A DNA stretch of 64,000 bases, taken from positions 248,001-312,000 of the forward strand of contig NZ_BMVM01000009.1 in NCBI RefSeq assembly GCF_014650715.1. The letters are read 5' to 3'. The position numbers and the translations under genes are program-made. Below, in pieces: positions 42,465 to 51,144 of this stretch (the first letter of the stretch is position 1; each line of letters begins with the position of its first letter). Source of the stretch: Streptomyces bluensis. Its GTDB lineage: Bacteria; Actinomycetota; Actinomycetes; Streptomycetales; Streptomycetaceae. Under the pieces are notes generated by a model. That model did not search any database, was not told where the DNA came from, and saw only the letters and a list, made by a program, of their open reading frames with translations.

Positions 42465-43202
42465 ATGTCTCGAATCGACGGCCGTACGCCCGAACAGCTC
42501 CGCCCGGTCACCATCGAACGCGGCTGGAGCAAGCACGCCGAGGGCTCCGTCCTCGTCTCCTTCGGCGACACGCGAGTCCTCTGCACCGCCTCCGTCACGG
42601 AGGGCGTCCCACGCTGGCGCAAGGGCAGCGGCGAGGGCTGGGTCACCGCGGAGTACGCGATGCTGCCCCGCTCCACCAACACCCGCGGCGACCGCGAGTC
42701 CGTCAGGGGCAAGATCGGCGGCCGTACGCACGAGATCTCCCGCCTCATCGGCCGCTCGCTCCGCGCGGTCATCGACTACAAGGCGCTCGGCGAGAACACC
42801 ATCGTCCTCGACTGCGACGTCCTCCAGGCCGACGGCGGCACGCGCACGGCGGCCATCACGGGCGCGTACGTCGCGCTGGCCGACGCGGTGGCGTGGGCGC
42901 AGCGCAAGAAGCTGATCAAGGCCGGGCGGCAGCCGCTCACGGGCACGGTCTCGGCGGTCTCCGTGGGCATCGTCGGCGGCGTCCCGCTCCTCGACCTCTG
43001 TTACGAGGAGGACGTGAAGGCGGAGACCGACATGAACGTCGTCTGCACCGGCGACGGCCGTTTCGTCGAGGTCCAGGGCACCGCGGAGGCCGAGCCGTTC
43101 GCGCGCGAGGAGCTGAACGCGCTGCTCGACCTGGCGGTGTCCGGCTGTACGGAGCTGGCGGCACTGCAGCGCAAGGCGCTTGATACGGTCCTGGAAAGGT
43201 AA
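42465..43202 (+). CDS. rph: Ribonuclease PH
   Basis: The product is 245 residues, usual length. It has 'SVLVSFGDTRVLCTASV', 'GWVTAEYAMLPRST', 'RTHEISRLIGRSLRAVID' and 'DCDVLQADGGTRTAAITGA', the phosphate-dependent exonuclease core. It trims the 3' ends of tRNA precursors. The gene for RdgB follows shortly, a common actinobacterial order. Confidence 0.94.
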   Translation: MSRIDGRTPEQLRPVTIERGWSKHAEGSVLVSFGDTRVLCTASVTEGVPRWRKGSGEGWVTAEYAMLPRSTNTRGDRESVRGKIGGRTHEISRLIGRSLRAVIDYKALGENTIVLDCDVLQADGGTRTAAITGAYVALADAVAWAQRKKLIKAGRQPLTGTVSAVSVGIVGGVPLLDLCYEEDVKAETDMNVVCTGDGRFVEVQGTAEAEPFAREELNALLDLAVSGCTELAALQRKALDTVLER

Positions 43203-43331
43203 AGGGCGCACCAAGAAACGGTCCGTGCCGTGAGCAACCACGGTGCGGTCTCCCCGCGTCCCTACCGGTACGGGCGTACGGCACACCGCGGTACGCCCGG
43301 CCATTCCCGAACCGCACCGGAGGACAGTTCC

Positions 43332-43730
43332 ATGGCCGCGAGCCGCCGCCGACGTCGTACGACCATCGCCACCGCCGTAGCGGCGGTCGCGCTGACGACC
43401 GGTCTTGCCACGGGGTGCGACGCCGTCAACAAGGCCCTGGACTGCGTCCAGACCGCCGACGCCATCGCCGACAGCGTCACCGACCTCCAGCAGGCGGTCG
43501 AGAGCGCGTCCGACGACCCGACCCAGATCGACGAGTCGCTCAACTCCATCGAGAAGAACCTCGGTGAGATCGGCGACAAGACCGACAACGCCGACGTCAA
43601 CAAGGCCGTCGACGACCTTGAGAAGGCCGTCACCAACGTGCGCGACGCGATCAAGAACGGCGACGAGACCCCGGACATCAGTCCGGTGACGGATGCGGCG
43701 GGTGAGCTGACGAAGGTCTGCACCCCGTAG
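43332..43730 (+). CDS. Small helical lipoprotein
   Basis: The product is 132 residues. The signal peptide 'TTIATAVAAVALTTGLATGC' ends in a lipobox. The mature part is acidic and helical with heptad-like repeats ('DLQQAVESA', 'SLNSIEKNLGEIGDK', 'VDDLEKAVTNVRDAI'), suggesting a coiled coil. The ATG at 43332 has 'GGAGG' just upstream. Function unknown. Confidence 0.75.
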   Translation: MAASRRRRRTTIATAVAAVALTTGLATGCDAVNKALDCVQTADAIADSVTDLQQAVESASDDPTQIDESLNSIEKNLGEIGDKTDNADVNKAVDDLEKAVTNVRDAIKNGDETPDISPVTDAAGELTKVCTP

Positions 43731-43859
43731 CTGCGCCGGCTGTGGGGGGGGGGCGCGTCTCGTCTGCCGGGTTCCTGGTGCTGGGCGGCTGCGGGTTCGT
43801 TGTGGCTGGTCGCGCCCACGCGGCGGAGCCGCATAGGCAACACAGCCCCGCGCCCCTTC

Positions 43860-43887
43860 GGGGGCGCCCCCCTTTCGGGGCGCCCCC
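43860..43887 (+). terminator. Hairpin upstream of rdgB
   Basis: A perfect 11-bp stem ('GGGGGCGCCCC' and its complement) closes a 6-base loop, after a short GC-rich motif common between Streptomyces genes. Confidence 0.7.
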
Positions 43888-43911
43888 GAACCCCCTCGTT
43901 ACTGTGTGGCC

Positions 43912-44526
43912 ATGACCCGTCTGATCCTCGCCACCCGTAACGCCGGAAAGATCACCGAGTTGCGGGCGATCCTCGCCGACGCGGCGCTCGCTCACGAACT
44001 CGTCGGTGCGGACGCCTACCCCGATGTGCCCGACGTCAAGGAGACCGGCGTCACCTTCGCGGAGAACGCGCTGCTCAAGGCCCACGCCCTGGCACAGGCG
44101 ACGGGCCTTCCCGCGGTCGCCGACGACTCGGGCCTGTGCGTGGACGTCCTGAACGGTGCCCCCGGCATCTTCTCGGCCCGCTGGTCGGGCCGGCACGGCG
44201 ACGACCGGGCCAACCTGGACCTGCTGCTGGCCCAGCTCGCCGACATCACCGACGAACACCGCGGCGCCCACTTCGCGTGCGCGGCGGCCCTCGCGCTGCC
44301 GGACGGCACCGAGCGCGTGGTGGAGGGGCAGTTGAGGGGCACACTGCGCCACGCCCCGGCCGGCACGAACGGCTTCGGCTACGACCCGATCCTCCAGCCG
44401 GAGGGGGAGAGCCGGACGTGCGCGGAGCTGACCCCCGAGGAGAAGAACGCGATCAGCCACCGGGGGAAGGCGTTCCGGGCGCTGGTGCCGGTGGTGCGGG
44501 AACTGCTCGGCCCGTCCGGCGTTTGA
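43912..44526 (+). CDS. rdgB: XTP/dITP diphosphatase (RdgB)
   Basis: The product is 204 residues with 'LATRNAGKITELRAIL', 'TFAENALLKA', 'VADDSGLCVDVLNGAPGIFSARW' and 'GFGYDPIL', the family's substrate and metal sites. It cleaves non-canonical purine triphosphates. The last codons (after 'ELLG') come from a motif repeated between Streptomyces genes. The start could be the GTG six bases upstream. Confidence 0.92.
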   Translation: MTRLILATRNAGKITELRAILADAALAHELVGADAYPDVPDVKETGVTFAENALLKAHALAQATGLPAVADDSGLCVDVLNGAPGIFSARWSGRHGDDRANLDLLLAQLADITDEHRGAHFACAAALALPDGTERVVEGQLRGTLRHAPAGTNGFGYDPILQPEGESRTCAELTPEEKNAISHRGKAFRALVPVVRELLGPSGV

Positions 44527-44533
44527 GGACGAG

Positions 44534-44563
44534 GGGGGCGAGGAAAACCGCGGTCACGCCCCC
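44534..44563. terminator. Bidirectional hairpin between rdgB and cysM
   Basis: 'GGGGGCG' and 'CGCCCCC' flank a spacer between convergent genes. Confidence 0.55.
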
Positions 44564-44573
44564 TCCCCGCCGC

Positions 44574-45524
44574 TTACGCCCAGAGTTGCCCCTGTACCCG
44601 CTCGATCGCTTCCTCCGTCGTCGCCGCCGTGTAGACGCCCGTCGACAGGTACTTCCAGCCGCCGTCGGCGACGACGAAGACGACATCCGCCGGTTCGCCG
44701 GCCTTCAGGGCCTTCCTGGCGACGCCGATCGCCGCGTGGAGGGCGGCCCCCGTGGAGACGCCCGCGAAGATGCCCTCCTGTTGCAGCAGTTCGCGGGTGC
44801 GGGTGACCGCGTCGGCGGAGCCGACGGAGAAGCGGGTGGTGAGGACGGACGCGTCGTACAGCTCGGGAACGAAGCCCTCGTCGAGGTTCCGCAGCCCGTA
44901 CACCAGGTCGTCGTACCGCGGCTCCGCGGCGACGATCTTCACGTCCGGCTTGTTCTCGCGCAGGTAGCGGCCGACGCCCATGAGGGTGCCCGTCGTGCCC
45001 AGACCCGCCACGAAGTGGGTGATGGAGGGGAGGTCCGAGAGGATCTCCGGACCCGTCGTCGCGTAGTGCGCCCCGGCGTTGTCCGGGTTGCCGTACTGGT
45101 ACAGCATCACCCAGTCCGGGTGCTCGGCGGCCAGTTCCTTGGCCACCCGGACCGCGGTGTTGGAGCCACCCGCGGCCGGCGACGAGATGATCTCGGCGCC
45201 CCACATGCCCAGCAGGTCACGGCGCTCCTGCGAGGTGTTCTCGGGCATTACGCACACCATGCGGTAGCCCTTGAGCTTCGCCGCCATGGCCAGGGAGATG
45301 CCCGTGTTGCCGGAGGTCGGCTCCAGGATCGTGCAGCCGGGCGTGAGACGGCCGTTCTTCTCCGCCCGTTCGATCATGTGGAGGGCCGGGCGGTCCTTGA
45401 CCGAACCCGTCGGGTTCCGGTCCTCCAGCTTGGCCCAGATGCTGACGTCGGCGGACGGCGAGAGCCGCGGCAGGCGCACCAGAGGGGTGTTGCCCACCGC
45501 GGCCAACGGGGAGTCGTAACGCAT
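44574..45524 (-). CDS. cysM: Cysteine synthase CysM
   Basis: The product is 316 residues. PLP lysine K43 in 'PTGSVKDRPA', with 'EPTSGNTGISLAM' and 'GLGTTGTLMG'. The N-terminus resembles the actinobacterial CysM that takes sulfur from the CysO thiocarboxylate and O-phosphoserine. CysO is directly upstream, so this is the actinobacterial protein-bound cysteine route. The ATG at 45524 has no clear ribosome-binding site, so translation may be coupled to cysO. Confidence 0.9.
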   Translation of the reverse strand: MRYDSPLAAVGNTPLVRLPRLSPSADVSIWAKLEDRNPTGSVKDRPALHMIERAEKNGRLTPGCTILEPTSGNTGISLAMAAKLKGYRMVCVMPENTSQERRDLLGMWGAEIISSPAAGGSNTAVRVAKELAAEHPDWVMLYQYGNPDNAGAHYATTGPEILSDLPSITHFVAGLGTTGTLMGVGRYLRENKPDVKIVAAEPRYDDLVYGLRNLDEGFVPELYDASVLTTRFSVGSADAVTRTRELLQQEGIFAGVSTGAALHAAIGVARKALKAGEPADVVFVVADGGWKYLSTGVYTAATTEEAIERVQGQLWA

Positions 45525-45541
45525 GGGGAACCAGCGGCCGA

Positions 45542-45829
45542 TCAGGCCATGCCGCCGGCCACGGCCGGCAGGATCGTCACGTTGTCGCCGTCGGCGACCT
45601 TGCTGTTGACGCCGTCGAGGAAGCGGACGTCCTCGTCGTTCAGGTACACGTTGACGAAGCGGCGCAGCTCGCCGCCGGCGTCCGCGTCGATGAGACGGGC
45701 CCGGATGCCGGCGTGCCGGGTTTCGAGGTCGGCGAAGAGCTCGGCGAGGGTGTCCCCGGTGCCCTCCACCGCCTTCTGACCGTCGGTGTACTGGCGGAGG
45801 ATGGTGGGGATGCGGACCTCGATGGCCAT
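45542..45829 (-). CDS. cysO: CysO sulfur-carrier protein (MoaD/ThiS-like)
   Basis: The product is 95 residues with the ubiquitin-like fold ('EVRIPTILRQYTDG', 'FVNVYLNDEDVRFL', 'VTILPAVAGG'). The GG that carries the thiocarboxylate is followed by two extra residues ('MA'), so it must be trimmed before activation, probably by the JAMM peptidase upstream. A Cys-rich leader peptide precedes it. It feeds sulfur to CysM. Confidence 0.9.
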   Translation of the reverse strand: MAIEVRIPTILRQYTDGQKAVEGTGDTLAELFADLETRHAGIRARLIDADAGGELRRFVNVYLNDEDVRFLDGVNSKVADGDNVTILPAVAGGMA

Positions 45830-45949
45830 GGTTGCGGGCTCCTGTCGGAAGAAGTGAGGTCGGTGGGCCGGTGCGCCGGTGGGCGCACGGCAGCTCGATG
45901 TGCGTGTCGTACGTGGATCGGTGGAGCCGTACGGCTGCGGGGGCCGGCG

Positions 45950-46045
45950 TCAACAGATGGCGCTGGCAAGCCTGCACAGGTCGACGTGCAGCCGCGCCAC
46001 GAGCAGTGCGCCCGGCGTCTTGTCGCTCACGTCGTGGAAAACCAT
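45950..46045 (-). CDS. Cys-ending leader peptide for the cysO-cysM operon
   Basis: A 31-residue peptide starts at ATG 46045 and ends 'RLHVDLCRLASAIC', with Cys as the last residue and another five residues earlier. This 'RHVDLxRxASAxC' type is a known actinobacterial leader family found before sulfur genes. It lies about 120 bases upstream of cysO on the same strand. Cysteine-responsive attenuation by small Cys-coding ORFs is described for mycobacteria; here it is inferred from position and sequence. Confidence 0.75.
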   Translation of the reverse strand: MVFHDVSDKTPGALLVARLHVDLCRLASAIC

Positions 46046-46133
46046 GGGTTCATCGTATCGATTCCCGGCTGGGGGCCCAGAGTGTGATCTCGTGATACGG
46101 ACAGTTGTCGCCCGGTGGTTGAGATCGGCGTGA

Positions 46134-46556
46134 TCAGTACGACTCCACCACCTTGACCTCCTCCTCCGTGACCTCGCCTTCCACGATCCGGTACGAGCGG
46201 AACTGGAAGTCACCGAGCCCGTCCGTGTCCGCGGTGGAGACGAGGACGTAGTGGGCGCCCGGCTCGTTCGCGTACGAGATGTCCGTGCGGGACGGGTAGG
46301 CCTCGGTCGCCGTGTGGGAGTGGTAGATGACGACCGGTTCCTCGTCGCGGTCGTCCATCTCGCGGTAGAGCCTCAGCAGATCGCCCGAGTCGAACTCGTA
46401 GAAGGTGGGCGACATGGCCGCGTTGAGCATCGGGATGAAGCGCTCGGGGCGGTCCGAGCCCGCCGGGCCCGCGACGACGCCGCACGCCTCGTCGGGGTGG
46501 TCCTTGCGCGCGTGCGCGACGATCCGGTCGACGAGGTCCTGGGTGATGGTCAGCAT
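46134..46556 (-). CDS. mec: JAMM (Mec+ type) metallopeptidase
   Basis: The product is 140 residues. The JAMM zinc motif is complete: E23 in 'DEACGVV', H79-S-H81, S89 and D92 ('YHSHTATEAYPSRTD'). Mec+ releases cysteine from the CysO-Cys adduct. Its position upstream of the leader peptide, cysO and cysM completes the pathway. Confidence 0.9.
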   Translation of the reverse strand: MLTITQDLVDRIVAHARKDHPDEACGVVAGPAGSDRPERFIPMLNAAMSPTFYEFDSGDLLRLYREMDDRDEEPVVIYHSHTATEAYPSRTDISYANEPGAHYVLVSTADTDGLGDFQFRSYRIVEGEVTEEEVKVVESY

Positions 46557-46577
46557 GTCGGTCAGGATAAGCAGAAG

Positions 46578-46612
46578 GGCAGCCCCGTACCGAGGAGTGG
46601 TACGGGGCTGCC
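46578..46612 (-). terminator. Hairpin after the AGCS symporter gene
   Basis: A perfect 14-bp stem ('GGCAGCCCCGTACC') closes a 7-base loop between the symporter stop and the JAMM gene, both on the minus strand. Confidence 0.75.
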
Positions 46613-46643
46613 CACATGCTGAGCAGGGTGGGAACTCAGCAGC

Positions 46644-48176
46644 TCAGCTGAGCGCCTCGGCGGTCTCCTTGCCGGCCTCGTCCTGCGCCGTACCGGCCTT
46701 GCGGGCGCGCACGAAGTTGAGGAAGGAGTCGAGCTCCCGCTTGACGACGGGGGCCAGCAGGTAGAGGCCGATGATGTTGAAGACCGACAGAGCGAAGAGC
46801 GCCGAGTCGGCCAGGCTGATAAGCGAGTCGAGGGAGAGCAGCGAGCCCGCGATGACGAACACGCTCCAGACGGCCTTGAAGGTGATCTCGCTCGTCCTGC
46901 TCTTGCCGAAGAGGTACGACCACGCCTTCAGGCCGTAGTAGCCCCAGGTCAGGACGGTGGAGAAGGCGAACAGCAGCACCGCGACGGTCAGCAGGTGGGG
47001 GAACCAGGGCAGGACGGTCGCGAAGGCGTCGGAGGTGATGGTGACGCCGCCGATGCTCTCGCCCTCGCGTGCCTCGGCCCAGCTGGCCGGGTTGGCGATG
47101 ACGATCGTCAGCGCGGTCATGGTGCAGATGACGACCGTGTCGATGAACGGCTCCAGCAGGGCGACCAGGCCCTCGCTCGCGGGGTGGCGCGTCTTGACCG
47201 CGGAGTGGGCGATCGGGGCGGAACCCAGACCGGCCTCGTTGGAGAAGGCCGCGCGCTGGAAGCCGACGATCAGCGCGCCGATCACACCGCCGGCGACGCC
47301 CTCGGCCTCGAAGGCGCCCTTGACGATGGTCTGGAACGCGTCGGGCACCGCCGTGACGTTCACGCCGATGACGACCAGGCAGGCCACGATGTAGATGGCG
47401 GCCATCGCCGGGACCAGCCGGCTGGTGACGGAGGCGATGGAGCGGATACCGCCGAGCAGCACGAGACCGACCAGGGCGGAGATCACGACGCCGAACAGGA
47501 GCGCACCGGCCGAGGAGGACATGAAGCCGTCCTCGCCGCCGACGGTCGAGGCGATCTGTGCGTAGCTCTGGTTGACCTGGAGCAGGTTTCCACCGAACAG
47601 GCCGAAGAAGAGGATCATGACGGAGGCCAGGGCCGCCAGGACCGAGCCGGCCCTCTTGCCGCCCTTGCCGAAGCGCTCGGCGAGGCCCTTGGGCAGGTAG
47701 TGCATCGGACCGCCGGAGACGGTGCCGTCCTCGTGCTCCTCGCGGTACTTCACACCGAGGGTGACCTCGACGAACTTGGTGGCCATACCGAGCAGACCGC
47801 AGAGGATCATCCAGAAGGTGGCTCCGGGGCCGCCGATGGAGACGGCGACGGCGACACCGGCGATGTTCCCGAGGCCGACGGTGCCGGAGACGGCGGCGGT
47901 GAGTGCCTGGAAGTGGTTGACCTCACCGGCCGCGCCCTCCTCGTCGTACTTGCCGCGTACGACGTCGAAGGCGAGCTTGAACTTGCGTACCTGCAGCAGC
48001 CCGAACCACGTGGTGAAGACCAGGCCGGCGACCACGAGCCAGGCGACGATGATCGGAAGTTCGGTGTCGCCGACGGGCACGGCGTAGAAGACGACTTCGG
48101 AAACCTTGGTGGCGACCGGTTCGAAGAAACCACCGACGGCGTCGTCAATGGATGTGGAGATGCTGTCAAGCGACAT
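46644..48176 (-). CDS. Alanine/glycine:cation symporter (AGCS)
   Basis: The product is 510 residues with about 11 hydrophobic segments. It has 'VSGTVGLGNIAGVAVAVSIGGPGATFWM', 'MATKFVEVTLGVKYRE', 'GGPMHYLPKGL' and 'FSNEAGLGSAPIAH', conserved in AGCS proteins. It imports alanine or glycine with Na+ or H+. The ATG at 48176 has 'GAGG' upstream. Confidence 0.9.
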   Translation of the reverse strand: MSLDSISTSIDDAVGGFFEPVATKVSEVVFYAVPVGDTELPIIVAWLVVAGLVFTTWFGLLQVRKFKLAFDVVRGKYDEEGAAGEVNHFQALTAAVSGTVGLGNIAGVAVAVSIGGPGATFWMILCGLLGMATKFVEVTLGVKYREEHEDGTVSGGPMHYLPKGLAERFGKGGKRAGSVLAALASVMILFFGLFGGNLLQVNQSYAQIASTVGGEDGFMSSSAGALLFGVVISALVGLVLLGGIRSIASVTSRLVPAMAAIYIVACLVVIGVNVTAVPDAFQTIVKGAFEAEGVAGGVIGALIVGFQRAAFSNEAGLGSAPIAHSAVKTRHPASEGLVALLEPFIDTVVICTMTALTIVIANPASWAEAREGESIGGVTITSDAFATVLPWFPHLLTVAVLLFAFSTVLTWGYYGLKAWSYLFGKSRTSEITFKAVWSVFVIAGSLLSLDSLISLADSALFALSVFNIIGLYLLAPVVKRELDSFLNFVRARKAGTAQDEAGKETAEALS

Positions 48177-48515
48177 CAAGCTACCTCAGGGGCGTGGGGG
48201 GGGCTGGCTGGCGTGACGCACCGGTGATGGGTGCGGTGGTGAAGCAACGCCGTTGTCCGTTGCGACCGGCTTGCAGTCATGACGGCCATTGCGGCGAGGG
48301 GTGGTGCCGAAATGGAGTTGCCAGTTCTTACCACGCCGTTTACGCGCCCTAGAGTGACGCGTCTCACGCCACAAGGTACTTCCGGCCCAAAACCCCAGGG
48401 CTGGTGACCCGATCGTTATGCGGATTTGAGCGTCCCCTGAGCGGACACCGCATGACCACAAAGAGACCGTTTGATGACCGCCGCGAGGAGGGAAAGCGCG
48501 GTCAGTGCAACCGGA
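48177..48515. other. Intergenic region, no gene seen
   Basis: This stretch upstream of the symporter should hold its promoter. I see no coding frame with a ribosome-binding site and no strong palindrome. Confidence 0.5.
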
Positions 48516-49121
48516 TCAGGGCATCAGGGTCTGGACGAGCGTCTCCTGGAGGCCGCCCAGCCAGAGGTACGCCATCACCATCGGCTTGCGTGGGTCCTCG
48601 TCCGGCAGGCGGTAGAGAAGGTCGGTGTCCTCCTCCTCCGTGACGTCGAGGCGGGAGCCGATCGCCAGGCGCAGGTCGTTGAGGCAGCCGAGCCACTGGC
48701 GGGAGTCCTCGGGGGCGAGTTCCAGTACGGCACCGCCGTCACCCGCGGTGGTCAGCCGGTCCAGGGAGCGGATCACGGCGAGGGCGTTCTCGCGTTTGCC
48801 GGCGCGCAGGTCGTTCTCGGTGAAGCGGCGGAACTCCGAGGAGTACTGGCGCTGCTCCTCGGCCTCCTCGGGCGGGACCGCCTCGCCGCCGGGTCCGCCG
48901 TAGGCGTCGGGGAAGAGGCGCTGGAGCACCGGGTCCTTGGGGGGCTCACTCGGCCCGTTGGTGAACAGTTCGGCGAGCGGGTCGCCGGGGGTCTCCTCAG
49001 CGGGGCCGGGACCGATCAGCTCCAGGAGCTGGACGGCCAGCGAGCGGATGATGGAGATCTCGACCTCGTCGAGCGCGACGGCCGCGCCGCCGCCGGAGGT
49101 CGGTTCGAAGGTTCCTGGCAT
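48516..49121 (-). CDS. DUF2017 protein
   Basis: The product is 201 residues, acidic and soluble, with 'LDEVEISIIRSLAVQLLELIGP', 'EFRRFTENDLRAGKRENALAV' and 'YLWLGGLQETLVQTL'. DUF2017 genes almost always sit next to clpS, as here. Function unknown. Confidence 0.85.
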   Translation of the reverse strand: MPGTFEPTSGGGAAVALDEVEISIIRSLAVQLLELIGPGPAEETPGDPLAELFTNGPSEPPKDPVLQRLFPDAYGGPGGEAVPPEEAEEQRQYSSEFRRFTENDLRAGKRENALAVIRSLDRLTTAGDGGAVLELAPEDSRQWLGCLNDLRLAIGSRLDVTEEEDTDLLYRLPDEDPRKPMVMAYLWLGGLQETLVQTLMP

Positions 49122-49210
49122 GGAGTGGGTTCGCTGCTTCCGGCCGGCTTGAGGTGTGCTGTTCGTGTCCCCCGCGGGGCACCGCACGGGGGGCGCCGCT
49201 TCGGGCTGTG

Positions 49211-49528
49211 CTACTTGCGGTCCTGCTGGAGGGTGGCCCACAGACCGTATCCGTGCATGGCCTGTACGTCGCGTTCCATCTCCTCGCGCGTTCCGCTGGA
49301 GACCACCGCACGGCCCTTGTGATGCACGTCCAGCATGAGCTTGGTGGCCTTGTCCTTCGAGTAGCCGAAGTACGTCTGGAAGACATACGTCACATAGCTC
49401 ATGAGGTTGACCGGGTCGTTGTGGACGATCGTCACCCACGGAACGTCGGGCTCGGGGACGGCGAAAACCTCCTCCGCCGACTCGGTCTTTTCGATCTCTA
49501 GGGGTGCGGGAGCCGTCACACGGCCCAT
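49211..49528 (-). CDS. clpS: ClpS adaptor
   Basis: The product is 105 residues. It has 'WVTIVHNDPVNLMSYVTYVF' with the conserved N-degron pocket residues, and 'KLMLDVHHKGRAVVSSG'. It delivers N-end-rule substrates to ClpAP/ClpCP. Only one start, ATG 49528, fits. Just upstream lies a perfect palindrome (49568-49590). Confidence 0.92.
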   Translation of the reverse strand: MGRVTAPAPLEIEKTESAEEVFAVPEPDVPWVTIVHNDPVNLMSYVTYVFQTYFGYSKDKATKLMLDVHHKGRAVVSSGTREEMERDVQAMHGYGLWATLQQDRK

Positions 49529-49567
49529 GCTGCCACCACAGGGGGGCACCCGCACAAACGGACCCCC

Positions 49568-49590
49568 GAAATCGTCAGTCTGACGATTTC
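49568..49590. promoter_or_regulatory. Perfect palindrome between clpS and pncB (candidate operator)
   Basis: 'GAAATCGTCAG' and its exact complement flank a single T. The core 'GTCAnnnTGAC' resembles the kind of site bound by NrtR, the repressor of NAD salvage genes, though no NrtR gene is in the window. It is 40 bases from the clpS start and about 165 from pncB. Confidence 0.55.
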
Positions 49591-49755
49591 CGAGTACGAT
49601 CGCCCTCGAAGCCGTATGGATCCTTGACCGGGGGGCACCATGCCCGCATGTCCGATCGCCGTGGCGCGACGGGCCGCGCCCGGCAAGGACAGGGGGGCAT
49701 CCCCCAGGAATCGGGCGGGGCGCCATCCCCGCCGACGCAGGCGAGGAGAACTCTG

Positions 49756-51144
49756 GTGGGCATAGCGGAGCTGGGGCTTCCGGAAGACGAAGGGCGCGCG
49801 GCGCTTCCGCACAACGGGGCTGGGCGGCGCGTGGGCGTGCCCTCGACGGCGCTCTTCACGGACCAGTACGAGCTGACGATGCTGGAGGCCGCGCTCGCGG
49901 CGGGCACCGCGGGACGGCGCTCGGTGTTCGAGGTCTTCACGCGGCGGCTGCCCGAGGGGCGGCGGTACGGCGTCGTGGCGGGCACGGGGCGTGTGCTGGA
50001 CGCGGTGGAGAACTTCCGGTTCGACGCGGATGTGCTGGGCTTCCTGCGTGAGGGCGGGATCGTGGGCGGGCCGACCCTCGACTGGCTCGCCTCGTACCGC
50101 TTCAGCGGGGACATCTGGGGCTATCCGGAGGGTGAGGTGTACTTCCCGGGCTCGCCCGTCCTCCGCGTGGAGGGTTCCTTCGCGGAATGCGTGCTGCTGG
50201 AGACCGTGATCCTCTCCATCCTCAACCACGACTCGGCGATCGCGGCGGCCGCGTCCCGTATGTCCTCCGCCGCCGGGGACCGCCCGCTGATCGAGATGGG
50301 CGCCCGGCGCACCCACGAGCTGGCGGCGGTGGCCGCGTCCAGGGCCGCGTACGTGGGCGGTTTCACCTCCACGTCCGACCTGGCGGCGGGCTTCCGCTAC
50401 AACATCCCGACCGTGGGCACCTCCGCCCACGCCTTCACCCTGCTCCACGACCGCGAGCGGGACGCCTTCCGGGCGCAGGTGAACTCGCTCGGACGGGGTA
50501 CCACTCTTCTCGTGGACACGTACGACGTCACCGAGGCGGTCCGTGCGGCGGTGGACGTCGCCGGGCCGGAGCTGGGTGCCGTCCGTATCGACTCCGGCGA
50601 CCTGCTCCTGGTCGCGCACCGGGTCCGGCAGCAGCTGGACGAGCTGGGGGCGACCCGGACGAAGATCATCGTGACCTCGGACCTCGACGAGTACGCGATC
50701 GCCTCGCTGGCGGCGGCGCCCGTGGACGCGTACGGCGTGGGCACCCAGCTGGTGACGGGTTCCGGTCATCCGACGTGCTCGATGGTCTACAAGCTCGTCG
50801 CCCGCGCCAGGTCCGCGGAGCCCGGGGCTCCGCTCGTCCCCGTGGCGAAGAAGTCGTCCGGCGGCAAGACGTCCGCCGGTGGCCGGAAGTGGGCGGCACG
50901 GCGACGGGACGAGCACGGCACGGCGGAGGCCGAGGTGGTCGGCACCGGGTCCGTGCCGGAGGAACTGAAGGACCGGCTCCTCCAGGTGGAGCTGGTCAGG
51001 GGCGGCGAGGTCGTCGCCCGTGAGCCTCTGGACGTCGTACGGGACCGGCATGTGTCCGCCCTCGCGAACCTGCCCCTCTCGGCGACACAGCTCTCGCGGG
51101 GGGAGGCGGTCATTCCGACGGAATACGTGTCAAGGACCGCGTGA
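49756..51144 (+). CDS. pncB: Nicotinate phosphoribosyltransferase
   Basis: The product is 462 residues. 'STALFTDQYELTMLEAAL' starts the conserved core; 'RRTHELAAVAASRAAYVGGFTSTSD', 'GTSAHAFTLLH' and 'RIDSGDLLLVAHRVRQQ' mark the active site and phosphate-binding region. It makes nicotinate mononucleotide for NAD salvage. I use the GTG at 49756, with 'GAGGAGA' 8 bases upstream; an ATG at 49648 is possible but less supported. pncA follows. Confidence 0.93.
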   Translation: MGIAELGLPEDEGRAALPHNGAGRRVGVPSTALFTDQYELTMLEAALAAGTAGRRSVFEVFTRRLPEGRRYGVVAGTGRVLDAVENFRFDADVLGFLREGGIVGGPTLDWLASYRFSGDIWGYPEGEVYFPGSPVLRVEGSFAECVLLETVILSILNHDSAIAAAASRMSSAAGDRPLIEMGARRTHELAAVAASRAAYVGGFTSTSDLAAGFRYNIPTVGTSAHAFTLLHDRERDAFRAQVNSLGRGTTLLVDTYDVTEAVRAAVDVAGPELGAVRIDSGDLLLVAHRVRQQLDELGATRTKIIVTSDLDEYAIASLAAAPVDAYGVGTQLVTGSGHPTCSMVYKLVARARSAEPGAPLVPVAKKSSGGKTSAGGRKWAARRRDEHGTAEAEVVGTGSVPEELKDRLLQVELVRGGEVVAREPLDVVRDRHVSALANLPLSATQLSRGEAVIPTEYVSRTA

